From the NCBI RefSeq assembly GCF_042682045.1, contig NZ_JBHUGS010000001.1, positions 310,001 to 374,000 of the forward strand: a stretch of 64,000 bases of DNA. The letters are read 5' to 3'. Within the stretch, counting starts at the first letter, position 1, and every line of letters begins with the position of its first letter. The translations under genes were made by a program, and so were the position numbers. The stretch comes from Sphingomonas_R arantia. Lineage in GTDB: Bacteria > Pseudomonadota > Alphaproteobacteria > Sphingomonadales > Sphingomonadaceae. Below the pieces are notes generated by a model. That model was not told the DNA's origin, did no database searches, and worked only from the letters and a program-made list of their open reading frames with translations. This document shows positions 8,360-16,485 of this stretch, in pieces.

Positions 8360-8457
8360 AAAAAAAGGGCCGACCCGAAGGCCAGCCCGTAAGTTTTAGG
8401 AGAGGATGCCTGAAAGGCACACTCTTTGTGCAGTGCAGCAGGCTTTCGCGCAAGTGC
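8360..8457 (-). ncRNA. Small RNA copy 2 (paralogue of the 7503-7600 locus)
   Basis: A 98-nt minus-strand unit, the same length as copy 1. It starts at GCACTTGCGCG, keeps the core CTTTCAGGCATCCTCTCCTA, and ends in the terminator GGGCTGGCC-TTCG-GGTCGGCCC plus seven T. The terminator stem is complete and closed by a stable C(UUCG)G loop. Variation between copies is concentrated in the 5' half, as expected for sRNA paralogues with different seed regions. It lies upstream of (beyond the end of) the DUF885 gene, on the same strand. The name and targets are unknown. Confidence 0.75.
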
Positions 8458-8489
8458 ATTTTTACAATTCACGGATACGCTGGACGCAA
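8458..8489 (-). promoter_or_regulatory. Candidate sigma-70-type promoter of sRNA copy 2
   Basis: TTGCGT, then 17 nt, then TGTAAA on the minus strand, placed 7-8 nt before the presumed 5' end. Position and sequence of the TTGCG element match copy 1. Confidence 0.5.
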
Positions 8490-8498
8490 TCGTAAGGC

Positions 8499-10325
8499 TC
8501 AGGCCTTGCGCGCGGTGGCGACATAGTCGTCGATCGCGGTGGACAGGACGGTGAGCGGGACGGCGCCGGCGCGGATGACCGCGTCGTTGAAATCGCGCAC
8601 GTCGTAGCGGGGCCCCAGCGCCGTCTTCGCCTTGTCGCGCAGGCGGACGATCTCGGTATGGCCGACCTTGTAGCCGCAGGCCTGGCCGGGCGAGGCGCAG
8701 TAGCGGTCGACCTCGCTGGTGCAGGCGGCGCGGGCGCGGCCGGTGCTGGTGGTGAGATAGTCGATCGCCTGGGTGCGGGTCCAGCGCTTGGCATGGAGGC
8801 CGGTGTCGGTGACGAGCCGCGACGCGCGGAAGCGCAGCGCCTGGTACATGCCGAGCCGCCCGAACGGGTCGTCCGCGTAGAAGCCGAGTTCGTCGACGAG
8901 CTGTTCCGAATAGAGCGCCCAGCCCTCGGTATAGGCGTTGAAGCCCATCAGCGACCCGATCAGCGGCACGTCGTCGCGATGTTCGGCCACATAGGCGCCC
9001 TGCCAGGTGTGGCCCGGCAGCCCTTCATGCGCGGACAGCGAGGGGATGGTGAAGCGCGGCCAGTTCCCCATGTCCTTGAGATTGATGTAGTAAATCGCCG
9101 GGCGCGAGCCGTCGAGCGAGGCGAAGTTCATGTAGCCGAGCGCGGCGCCCGCCTCGATATCCTTCGGCACGCGCTTGACCTGGAGGTCGGCGCGCATCGT
9201 CATGCGCGACACGCGGGGCAGGAGCGCGCGGAGCTTGGCGATCTGTTCGTTCACATAGGCGATCGCCTGGCCGCGGCCGGCATCGGTGTTGGGGAACAGC
9301 TGTTTCGGATCGCGGGTGAGGGCGGCCAGCCGTTCGCCGACGGAGCCCTGCGTCAGGCCCTGCGATTTGAGAACCGCCTCCATCCGCCCGTCGAGATCGC
9401 GGCCCTGGTCGAGCCCCATCTTGTGGATCGCGTCGGGGGTCAGGTCCGTGCTGGTCGCGTATTGCAGCAGCCAGGCATAGTAGGCGTCGCCCTGCGGCAG
9501 TTTCCAGGCGCCGGCGTCGGACGTGGCCTTCGTGCGGATCGCGGTAAGCGCCGCGATCTGGCGGTCGAGCGCCGGGTAGACGCTGGTCGACACGATCTTG
9601 GTCGCACGGGCGGCCCAGTCGCCGGGGATGGCTTTTTCGGTCGTGCGGCGGGTGAGCGAGGTGACCATGCGCGCCTGTGCTGCCGGAACCGCGCGCAGTT
9701 CGCGGAGCTGGCCGAGCGCGGTGTCGAGCAGGAAGTCGGGCGGGATCACGCCCAAGCCGGCGTCGTGGCGCGCCTGTTCGGTTTCCTGGTTCAACGCGGT
9801 GGGGAAGGCGGTGAGGCGTGCGAGATAGGCGTCGGCATCGGCACGGTTTTCGACGCGGTGGACCGAGTCGAGGAATTCGGGGATGCTCTGGTACGCGCCG
9901 TCCTGCTGGCTGATGACATAGGGGTTGCCGCCGCCGAGCACGCCGACGCCGCCATAAGCGAAGTTTGCGCCGGCCGCGCCGTTGGCGAGTTCGTAGGCGG
10001 CGGAATCGTAGAGCAGCCGGTCGTGCGGGGAGAGTGCGGCGCGGTCGATCCCGGCGAGGATGCGGCGGTAGCGCGCGATGTCGGTCTGCACCCTGGCGCG
10101 GGCGGCGGCGGAGCGATCAGACAGCTGGCTGCGCGCGGCGGCACGGGGGCCGCTGTCGAGGCCGAGATAGCTCGCGGTTTCAGGCGAGGTGTCGAGGATG
10201 GCGTTGGCAATGGCATCGAGCCCTGTGCCGAGCCGCGGGTCGATCGCGGCGAGGGCGCGACCACTGGCGGACAGGAGCCCCGCGGCGGCGGTCGACAGGA
10301 CAAAGGCACGGCGGTCGAGGATCAT
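8499..10325 (-). CDS. DUF885-family Tat-exported peptidase-like protein
   Basis: A 608-aa protein. The N-terminus has a twin-arginine signal (DRRAFVLSTAAAGLLSASG, then RALAA). The long alpha-helical body carries the DUF885 hallmark SAHEGLPGHTWQ, in which the HEGxPGH motif resembles a metallopeptidase site, followed by GWALYSEQL. DUF885 proteins are periplasmic or secreted and presumed zinc peptidases; biochemical evidence is sparse. MILDRRAF was chosen as start because it places the RR motif at residues 5-6; the longer frame adds an unlikely 14 residues. Monocistronic. Confidence 0.85.
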   Translation of the reverse strand: MILDRRAFVLSTAAAGLLSASGRALAAIDPRLGTGLDAIANAILDTSPETASYLGLDSGPRAAARSQLSDRSAAARARVQTDIARYRRILAGIDRAALSPHDRLLYDSAAYELANGAAGANFAYGGVGVLGGGNPYVISQQDGAYQSIPEFLDSVHRVENRADADAYLARLTAFPTALNQETEQARHDAGLGVIPPDFLLDTALGQLRELRAVPAAQARMVTSLTRRTTEKAIPGDWAARATKIVSTSVYPALDRQIAALTAIRTKATSDAGAWKLPQGDAYYAWLLQYATSTDLTPDAIHKMGLDQGRDLDGRMEAVLKSQGLTQGSVGERLAALTRDPKQLFPNTDAGRGQAIAYVNEQIAKLRALLPRVSRMTMRADLQVKRVPKDIEAGAALGYMNFASLDGSRPAIYYINLKDMGNWPRFTIPSLSAHEGLPGHTWQGAYVAEHRDDVPLIGSLMGFNAYTEGWALYSEQLVDELGFYADDPFGRLGMYQALRFRASRLVTDTGLHAKRWTRTQAIDYLTTSTGRARAACTSEVDRYCASPGQACGYKVGHTEIVRLRDKAKTALGPRYDVRDFNDAVIRAGAVPLTVLSTAIDDYVATARKA

Positions 10326-10447
10326 TCGGGCGCTCCGATCAGACGAAGCGTGGAGACTACATGCCAAGGTGGGGAGCGCTAGAGGTTTTCGTTGGCGAGG
10401 TCTCGCGTCCGGGTCCCGGCCAGCGCCGGGGAACTCATGCCGTAGAA

Positions 10448-10475
10448 CGGGCCGCTACCGGTGGGTAGCGGCCCG
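10448..10475. terminator. Perfect 12-bp hairpin
   Basis: CGGGCCGCTACC, a 4-nt loop and GGTAGCGGCCCG lie just past the stop of the 10483-10719 minus-strand gene. Probable terminator. Confidence 0.6.
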
Positions 10476-10482
10476 GATCGGG

Positions 10483-10719
10483 TCAGTCGGGAAGGCCGAA
10501 ATTCTTCGGCTTGCCGAAATCGACCGCGGCGCCCTGCGCGCCCATGCCGCCTTGGTGGCTGGCGTCGGCATCGTCGACGGCGCTGGCCATCGCACGACGG
10601 CGACGCAGTTCGATGCGCTGTTCCTCGGTCAGGTTCGGATCGCCCGCCTCGTTACCGTTCGGGCCACCGGCTGCTGCACCGGCGACGGAGGCGTGGTTTT
10701 CGAGATTATCATCGGCCAT
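10483..10719 (-). CDS. Small acidic hypothetical protein
   Basis: A 78-aa hydrophilic protein, MADDNLENHASVAG then NLTEEQRIELRRRRAMASAV and a glycine-rich tail. No signal peptide or membrane segment. AAGGAG lies 7 nt before this ATG and only 1 nt before an in-frame ATG two codons earlier, so the second ATG is favoured. I recognise it only as a type of small protein common in sphingomonads. A strong terminator follows. Confidence 0.65.
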   Translation of the reverse strand: MADDNLENHASVAGAAAGGPNGNEAGDPNLTEEQRIELRRRRAMASAVDDADASHQGGMGAQGAAVDFGKPKNFGLPD

Positions 10720-10778
10720 CGTCATTCTCCTTCCCCGGTTGAACGACGTGCGCCGCAAGCCGTTCCCGAGCGCCGGTC

Positions 10779-11615
10779 TCAGGCGAGTGTCCACTCCGGC
10801 AAAGCGATCTTTTCGATGACCAGTTCGATCTCGTAGGCTCCGTCCGAATGCCGGTCCGGGCCGATCGCATAGTTGAAGTCGGTGTCGTTTTCGCGGAGAT
10901 GACGGATGCGGAAGCTGTTGACGGCCAGCGCCTGTTCGAAGCTCGCGACCAGCGACGCGGAGGTGTACATCCGCTTGTGATCCTCGTTGAAGCGCGACGG
11001 CAGGGAGGCGCGCTTCTCGTACAGTGCCATGTGCGGCACCATGCAGACGATGAAGCCGCCGACCTTCAGCACGCGGTGCCAGTCGCGGATCACGGCCAGA
11101 TCCTCCGCGATATGTTCGAGGCAGTGGCTGGAGAACACGGTGCCGATGCTGCCGTCGTCGAACGGCAGGCGGGTGCCGTCATAGCCCGGATAGTTGAGGT
11201 CGACGCCGATCGCATCGGGAAGCGCGGTGAGATTGTCGGGGTTGTCGTAGCCGCTGTAGCCGACGTCGAGCACGATCCCGTTGGTGCAGTAACGATCGAG
11301 GAAGCCCGACCGGACGCGCTGCCGGTAGGATCGGCCCGCCTCGCCCGGGGGGGCGTAATCGAGCGGGAAGGACCCCGAACTGTTGGCGTTGACGATCCAG
11401 TCCGCCAGGAACGTCTCGCACTGGGTCCGCCGACCTTCGCGGAACTCCGTCCCTTCGAGGAACGCGTTCAGGACGTCCGGTTCGGTCGCGCCGCGATGTA
11501 GCCGGTCGCAGAAGCCGTCGAACCCGCTGTTATCCGGTTCCCGGCCGAGCACGTCGCGGTACAGGGCAGTCACGAAATCCGCGACGGTCCGATCGCCGGG
11601 GGTCTGGGTCGTCAT
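10779..11615 (-). CDS. DUF4214 domain - SAM methyltransferase fusion
   Basis: A 278-aa protein. Residues about 10-60 match the DUF4214/phycobilisome-linker-like pattern (FVTALYRDVLGREPDNSGF), a module usually found on secreted or cell-surface assembly proteins. Residues about 105-230 form a class I methyltransferase: glycine motif IVLDVGYSGYDN (diverged from the usual GxGxG), acidic VDLNYPG, then SSHCLEHIAEDLAVIRDWHRVLKVGG, typical of type 11 methyltransferases. The substrate is unknown; such fusions often occur with glycan or cell-surface biosynthesis, but no such genes lie next to it. Single gene, upstream of the divergent autotransporter. Confidence 0.8.
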   Translation of the reverse strand: MTTQTPGDRTVADFVTALYRDVLGREPDNSGFDGFCDRLHRGATEPDVLNAFLEGTEFREGRRTQCETFLADWIVNANSSGSFPLDYAPPGEAGRSYRQRVRSGFLDRYCTNGIVLDVGYSGYDNPDNLTALPDAIGVDLNYPGYDGTRLPFDDGSIGTVFSSHCLEHIAEDLAVIRDWHRVLKVGGFIVCMVPHMALYEKRASLPSRFNEDHKRMYTSASLVASFEQALAVNSFRIRHLRENDTDFNYAIGPDRHSDGAYEIELVIEKIALPEWTLA

Positions 11616-11805
11616 CGGGCTAACCTGTCCTGGCTCTGATCATTTGCCCACGGCACTAAGCGCGGCACCGGATGAAGGCCAGATCATTTCGAGGCGGAGC
11701 GTGCCGCGGACCGGCCGGTGCGTCGCGAATGATGGCGATATCCAAGGCTGCGTCCCGGCGGCTCCGTCCTGATCCCTGACGACTTGTTCGAAGGGGATCG
11801 ACACC

Positions 11806-14800
11806 GTGCGCCTGCTGCTTGCCTCAACCGCAATTCTCGCTTTGTCCGTGGCCGCGTCGGCCGGGGCGCAGACCGTTATCGATACCAGGCAGACGACGGC
11901 GGTGCGGACTGCGACCGCGCGCGGCGGGGCGGCGGACAATGTCAGCATCGCGGCGGCCGGGTCGGTCACGCCGGCCAGCGGCAATGCGGTGACGATCGAC
12001 AGCGACAACAGTGTGACGAACGCGGGCACGATCCAGGTGACGGGCGCGAACGATGCGAACGGAATCCTGGCGCAGGCGGGGGTGCGCGGGGGGATCACCA
12101 ACACGGGCAAAATCATCGTCGACGAGGCCTATACGGCGACCGACGGCGACACGGACGGGGACCTGGACGGGCCGTTCGCGCAAGGGGCGCGGCGGGCGGG
12201 CATCCGCACGGCGGGGGCGTTCACCGGCGCGATCGCGCATAGCGGCGAGATCATGGTCGAGGGGCAGGATTCCACGGGGATCGTGCTGGGTGGTCCGCTG
12301 ACCGGGGCGTTCACGACGGGCGGGACGACGAGCGTCACGGGCGATCGGTCGACGGGTGTCCAGTTGCAGGCAGTGACCGGTGCGGTGACGCTGGGCGGGA
12401 CGATCACCGCGCTGGGCCAGGGCGCGGTGGGTGCGCGGTTGAACGGTGATGTCACCGGCGCGGTGGTGATCGAGGGCGCGATCGCGGCGACCGGATACCG
12501 CTATACCGCGCCGCCGGCCGGGGCGAAGCTGGATGCGGACGACCTGTTGCAGGGCGGGTCGGCGCTGATCGTCGGTGGCAATGTGACCGGTGGCGTGACG
12601 TTGTCGAACACGAGCGGCAAGGCGGCGGATGTGACGGCCTATGGCGGCGCGCCGGCGATGCTGGTCGGATCGGCGACGCGCGCGGTGACGATCGGCCCGG
12701 TGGCGGGGACGACACCCGGGCCGGGGCTGGTCCTGAATGGCAGGGTAACGGGCAGCGGGCTGTATAGCGGGATTGCGGCGACCGGGTTGCAGGTCGGCGG
12801 GCTGGGCGGTGCGGTGACGATCGCCAACGGGATTTCGGTCGGCGGGACGGTGCAGGCCGGTGCGGTCGCAGCGGACGCGACGGCGATCCGGATCGGGGCT
12901 GGAGCGCAGACGCCGGTGATCCAGGTGACGGGCAGCGTCGCCGCGACGGGCGGCACGGGCGCGCAGGCGATCGCGGTGCTGATCGACACCGGTGCCGCGG
13001 TGCCCACGGTGCGCAACAGCGGCGCCATCGTGGCGACGGCGGGAAATGCGGCGGGGGCGGCGACCGCGATCCTCGACCGGACGGGCGGCGTGACGCTGGT
13101 CGAGAATGCGGGGTCGATCACCGCGTCGGGGGCGGATGCGATCCGCAATGTTGCGATCGACCTGTCCACGAACAGCGGCGGCACGACGGTGAAGCAAATT
13201 GCGGGGGCGAGCGGTGCGGCGGCGCCGACGATCACCGGCGCGATCCGGTTCGGGAGCGGGAACGACACGCTGGACATCGGTGCGGGCACCGTCACGGGCG
13301 ACGTGGCGTTCGGCGCGGGCAGCAACCGGCTGACCATGGCGGGCGCGAGCAGCTATTCCGGCAAGGCGACGTTCGGCAGCGGGGCGGACTCGCTGGCGAT
13401 CGGCGGGACCGCGCGGTTCGGCGGGACGGCGGATTTCGCCGGGGGCGGACAGGACGTGCTGACCATCGCGGACAAGGGCGTATTCGCGGGCAAGCTGGCC
13501 AATGCCGGCGCGGTCGCCGTGACGGTCGCGGCGGGCGGCGGGACATTCGCGGTGGACGGCGGGGCGCGCATCGGATCGCTGACGTTGGGGACCGGATCGA
13601 TCCTGTCGGTCGCGTTGGACAAGGCGAACCCGACCGCGAACCTGATCCAGGTTGGCGGGGCGACGACGATCGGCGCGGACAGCAAGCTGGCGCTGCGCGT
13701 GACGGGCGGGGCCGATATTGCGGGGCGCTATGTCGTGTTGCAGTCGGGCACGCTGAGCGGCACGAACAACCTGTCGCTGGCCGATCAGTCGGTGCCGTTC
13801 CTGTACAAAAGTGCGATCGTCGCGACGTTGCCGAACGAGATTGCGGTCGACGTGACGCGCAAGGCCAAGACCGAGCTGGGGTTCAACCGGGCGCAGGCCA
13901 GCGCGTTCGATTCGATCGATGCGGCGCTGGGCGGCGATGCGAAGGTCGCCGCCGCCGTGCGCGGGCTGTACGATGGCGCGGCGTTCCGTGCGGCGGTCGA
14001 TCAGATGCTGCCCAACTACGCCGGCGGCGTGTTCGAGAGCGTGACGCTGGCGTCGCGCGCGGTGGCCGGGCCGGCGAGCGATCCGCTGGGGTCGTATCTG
14101 GCGGAAGGGCCGTGGGGTATGACGTTCACGCCGGTCGGTTGGGACGCATCGAAGGCGACGCGCGGCACGACCAGCTACGATGTGCGGGGCTGGGGCCTGA
14201 GCGGCGGGGTCGAGCACCGGACGTCGATCGGGAATTTCGGCGTGACGATCGCGTATCTGAGCGGCCGCGATACGGAGGGCGTTGCGGTGAACCGCGTCGA
14301 CCACGACCAGTATGAACTGGCCGGATCATGGCGCGGGCGCTGGGGTGGGTTCGCGGCCAGTGCGCGCGGATCGGCGGCGTTCGTTTCGTTCGATTCGGTG
14401 CGGCAGTTCGAGGGGACGGTCGGGACCGAGACGGTGACGCGGCGCGCGAACGGGGATTGGAACGGCACGCTGTACACCGGATCGGGGACGCTGTCGTACG
14501 AGCATCGGGTCGGGCGGATCACGCTGCGCCCCATGCTGGCGATCGATTATTACCGGTTGAACGAAGACGCCTATGTCGAGAGCGGCGGCGACAAGGCGTT
14601 CGACCTGACGGTGCGCGAGCGGCGCAGCGACGAACTGGCCGGCACGGCGAGCGTCGCGGCCGGGCTGAACTTCGGCGGCAACAACCGGTTCGACCAGTGG
14701 AGCCGGATCGAGGTGGAGGGCGGCCGCCGCCAGCATCTGGCCGGCGCGCTCGGCCGCACGACCGCCAGTTTCGGCAGCGGGACCGCGTTCACGCTGGACC

Positions 14801-14946
14801 CGGAAGCACGCGACAGCGGCTGGATGGGTAAGGTGCGCGCGATCACCGGGGCGCCGGAGGTGCGGCTGAGCGGCGAAGTGGGGGCGGAGCAGCGGCTGGG
14901 CGATGTCGCGCTGTCCGCCCGCGCGGCGTTGCAGATCGCGTTGTAG
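11806..14946 (+). CDS. Autotransporter outer-membrane beta-barrel protein
   Basis: A 1046-aa protein starting at GTG, with AAGGGGA upstream. A signal peptide (MRLLLASTAILALSVAASAG, then AQ) precedes a passenger of about 650 residues built of short Gly/Thr/Ala repeats such as NAGTIQVTGANDANG and AFTTGGTTSVTGDRSTGVQ, the signature of a right-handed beta-helix. From about residue 770 a C-terminal autotransporter barrel follows (LGSYLAEGPWGMTFTPVGW through GEVGAEQRLGDVALSARAAL). It would be displayed or released at the cell surface. It lies 108 bp before the sigma/anti-sigma/TonB-receptor operon on the same strand, so co-regulation is possible. Confidence 0.88.
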   Translation: MRLLLASTAILALSVAASAGAQTVIDTRQTTAVRTATARGGAADNVSIAAAGSVTPASGNAVTIDSDNSVTNAGTIQVTGANDANGILAQAGVRGGITNTGKIIVDEAYTATDGDTDGDLDGPFAQGARRAGIRTAGAFTGAIAHSGEIMVEGQDSTGIVLGGPLTGAFTTGGTTSVTGDRSTGVQLQAVTGAVTLGGTITALGQGAVGARLNGDVTGAVVIEGAIAATGYRYTAPPAGAKLDADDLLQGGSALIVGGNVTGGVTLSNTSGKAADVTAYGGAPAMLVGSATRAVTIGPVAGTTPGPGLVLNGRVTGSGLYSGIAATGLQVGGLGGAVTIANGISVGGTVQAGAVAADATAIRIGAGAQTPVIQVTGSVAATGGTGAQAIAVLIDTGAAVPTVRNSGAIVATAGNAAGAATAILDRTGGVTLVENAGSITASGADAIRNVAIDLSTNSGGTTVKQIAGASGAAAPTITGAIRFGSGNDTLDIGAGTVTGDVAFGAGSNRLTMAGASSYSGKATFGSGADSLAIGGTARFGGTADFAGGGQDVLTIADKGVFAGKLANAGAVAVTVAAGGGTFAVDGGARIGSLTLGTGSILSVALDKANPTANLIQVGGATTIGADSKLALRVTGGADIAGRYVVLQSGTLSGTNNLSLADQSVPFLYKSAIVATLPNEIAVDVTRKAKTELGFNRAQASAFDSIDAALGGDAKVAAAVRGLYDGAAFRAAVDQMLPNYAGGVFESVTLASRAVAGPASDPLGSYLAEGPWGMTFTPVGWDASKATRGTTSYDVRGWGLSGGVEHRTSIGNFGVTIAYLSGRDTEGVAVNRVDHDQYELAGSWRGRWGGFAASARGSAAFVSFDSVRQFEGTVGTETVTRRANGDWNGTLYTGSGTLSYEHRVGRITLRPMLAIDYYRLNEDAYVESGGDKAFDLTVRERRSDELAGTASVAAGLNFGGNNRFDQWSRIEVEGGRRQHLAGALGRTTASFGSGTAFTLDPEARDSGWMGKVRAITGAPEVRLSGEVGAEQRLGDVALSARAALQIAL

Positions 14947-15054
14947 GACGGGCGCATGGCCGCGGCCGTCCTTCATACCGGGCACTATCCCGATCGCGGC
15001 CGATCGGTTAGGCGGGCGGCTCACTTCCCTGTTCGACCGGTCATAGTCTCTGTC

Positions 15055-15558
15055 ATGTCGCCCACCGGGTTAGAGGCCGTCTTCCTGGCGAACCGCGACA
15101 AGCTGGTCCGCTTCCTGGTCGCGCGCGGCGCGGGGGAAGCGGCGGAGGATATCGTCCACGACCTGTGGCTGAAACTGGCGGGGCGGATGGACGGGCCGAT
15201 CGGCAATCCGGTCGCCTATCTGTTCCGCGCCGCCGACATGCTGATGATCGACCGGTATCGCGCGCGGCGGCAGGCGGAGCGCCGCGACCAGGCGTGGATC
15301 GAGGAACGCGGCGACGGGGATGCCTCGCCCGATCCCAGTGCGGACCGGACGATCGTGGCGCGGCAGGAAGCGGCGCGGGTGGCGGCGACGCTGACCGCGC
15401 TGGGGCCGCGGGCGGAGGCGATCTTTCGCCGCGCGCGGATCGACGGCGTGCCGCAGCGCCAGATCGCGGCGGAGCTGGGGGTCAGCCTGAGCACCGTCGA
15501 GAGCGACCTGCGCACCGTGTACCGCGCGCTGGCCGAGTTGAAGGAACGACTATCATGA
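15055..15558 (+). CDS. ECF (FecI-like) sigma factor
   Basis: A 167-aa protein. Region 2 reads NRDKLVRFLVARGAGEAAEDIVHDLWLKLAG and the -35-binding region 4 reads VPQRQIAAELGVSLSTVESDLRTVYRAL. Length and layout fit FecI-type sigma factors controlled by cell-surface signalling. The gene ends in an ATGA overlap with the FecR-like anti-sigma gene, so the two are coupled. Start MSPTGLEA is preferred over longer frames that lack sigma homology. Likely activates the downstream TonB-receptor gene and perhaps the autotransporter. Confidence 0.92.
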   Translation: MSPTGLEAVFLANRDKLVRFLVARGAGEAAEDIVHDLWLKLAGRMDGPIGNPVAYLFRAADMLMIDRYRARRQAERRDQAWIEERGDGDASPDPSADRTIVARQEAARVAATLTALGPRAEAIFRRARIDGVPQRQIAAELGVSLSTVESDLRTVYRALAELKERLS

Positions 15559-16475
15559 ATGGCGGGCGTGGCGGCGCGGACGAACAGGCATTGGACTGGG
15601 CGGTGCGGATGGCCGATCCGGAGGCGGCCGACTGGGACGGTTTCATGCGGTGGCTGGAAGAGGATCCGGCGAATTCCGCGCATTACGACCGGATCGCGGC
15701 GGCGGCGCAGGATGCGGCGGTTGTGGGCTCCGAGGAACCGGTGGCGGCGAACGATGTCGCGCCGGTGGCGCGGCCAACGCGGCGCTGGATCGGTGGTGCG
15801 CTGGCGGCGATGCTGGTCGGGGCGGTCGGTGTCGGCGTGTGGAGCGAGCGGCCGCAGCCGTTCGCGGTCGAGACGGCGGCCGGCGAGCAGCGCGTGGTCG
15901 CGCTGGCCGACGGGAGCAGCGTCGTGTTGGCGGGCGGATCGCGGCTGGCGCTTGACCGCGGCGATGCGCGGGTGGCGAGCGTGGAGCGTGGACAGGTGCT
16001 GTTCCGCGTGCGGCACGACGCGCGCGATCCGTTCGACGTGCGGGTCGGTGACCTGACGCTGACCGATCTGGGCACGGTGTTCGACGTGAAGATCACCGGT
16101 CGCGGCACGCGCGTCGCGGTGGCGGAGGGCGCGGTGATGGTCGATCCGGCCGGCGCGGCGATGCGGCTCGACCCCGGTCAGGCGGTGCTGTCCGACGGGC
16201 GGACCCTGCGCCGCGAGCCGAGCGCGGTGGCGGATGTCGGCAGCTGGCAGGACGGGCGGCTGGCGTTCGACAATGCGCCGCTGAGCGAGGTGGCGGAGGA
16301 CCTGTCGCGGCAGCTGGCGCGGCGGGTGGTGGCGGCACCCGCGGTGGCGGGACGGACGTTCCGCGGCACGATCGCGACCGCGGGGTTGAAGGACGATCCG
16401 GCGCTGCTCGGCACGTTGCTCGATGTGGATGTGCGGCAGGATGCGGGCGGCTGGACGCTGGAACCGCGCCAATGA
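15555..16475 (+). CDS. FecR-family anti-sigma factor
   Basis: A 306-aa protein. The cytoplasmic N-terminus has the FecR DUF4880-like pattern (ALDWAVRMADPEAADWDGF, then RWLEEDPANSAHYDRI). One transmembrane helix lies at about residues 78-95 (GGALAAMLVGAVGVGVW), followed by the periplasmic FecR domain (TAAGEQRVVALADGSSVVL; LGTVFDVKI; AVAEGAVMV) and a C-terminal STN-like segment (RLAFDNAPLSEVAEDLSRQL). It would hold the partner sigma factor until a signal arrives from the outer-membrane receptor encoded next. Confidence 0.92.
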   Translation: MNGGRGGADEQALDWAVRMADPEAADWDGFMRWLEEDPANSAHYDRIAAAAQDAAVVGSEEPVAANDVAPVARPTRRWIGGALAAMLVGAVGVGVWSERPQPFAVETAAGEQRVVALADGSSVVLAGGSRLALDRGDARVASVERGQVLFRVRHDARDPFDVRVGDLTLTDLGTVFDVKITGRGTRVAVAEGAVMVDPAGAAMRLDPGQAVLSDGRTLRREPSAVADVGSWQDGRLAFDNAPLSEVAEDLSRQLARRVVAAPAVAGRTFRGTIATAGLKDDPALLGTLLDVDVRQDAGGWTLEPRQ

Positions 16476-16485
16476 GGCTGGGTCG

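Noticed and set aside
11824..14304. An 826-residue open frame antisense to the autotransporter
   Set aside because: It is Arg/Pro/His-rich and follows the mirrored codon bias of the real plus-strand gene, which has a signal peptide and a barrel domain.
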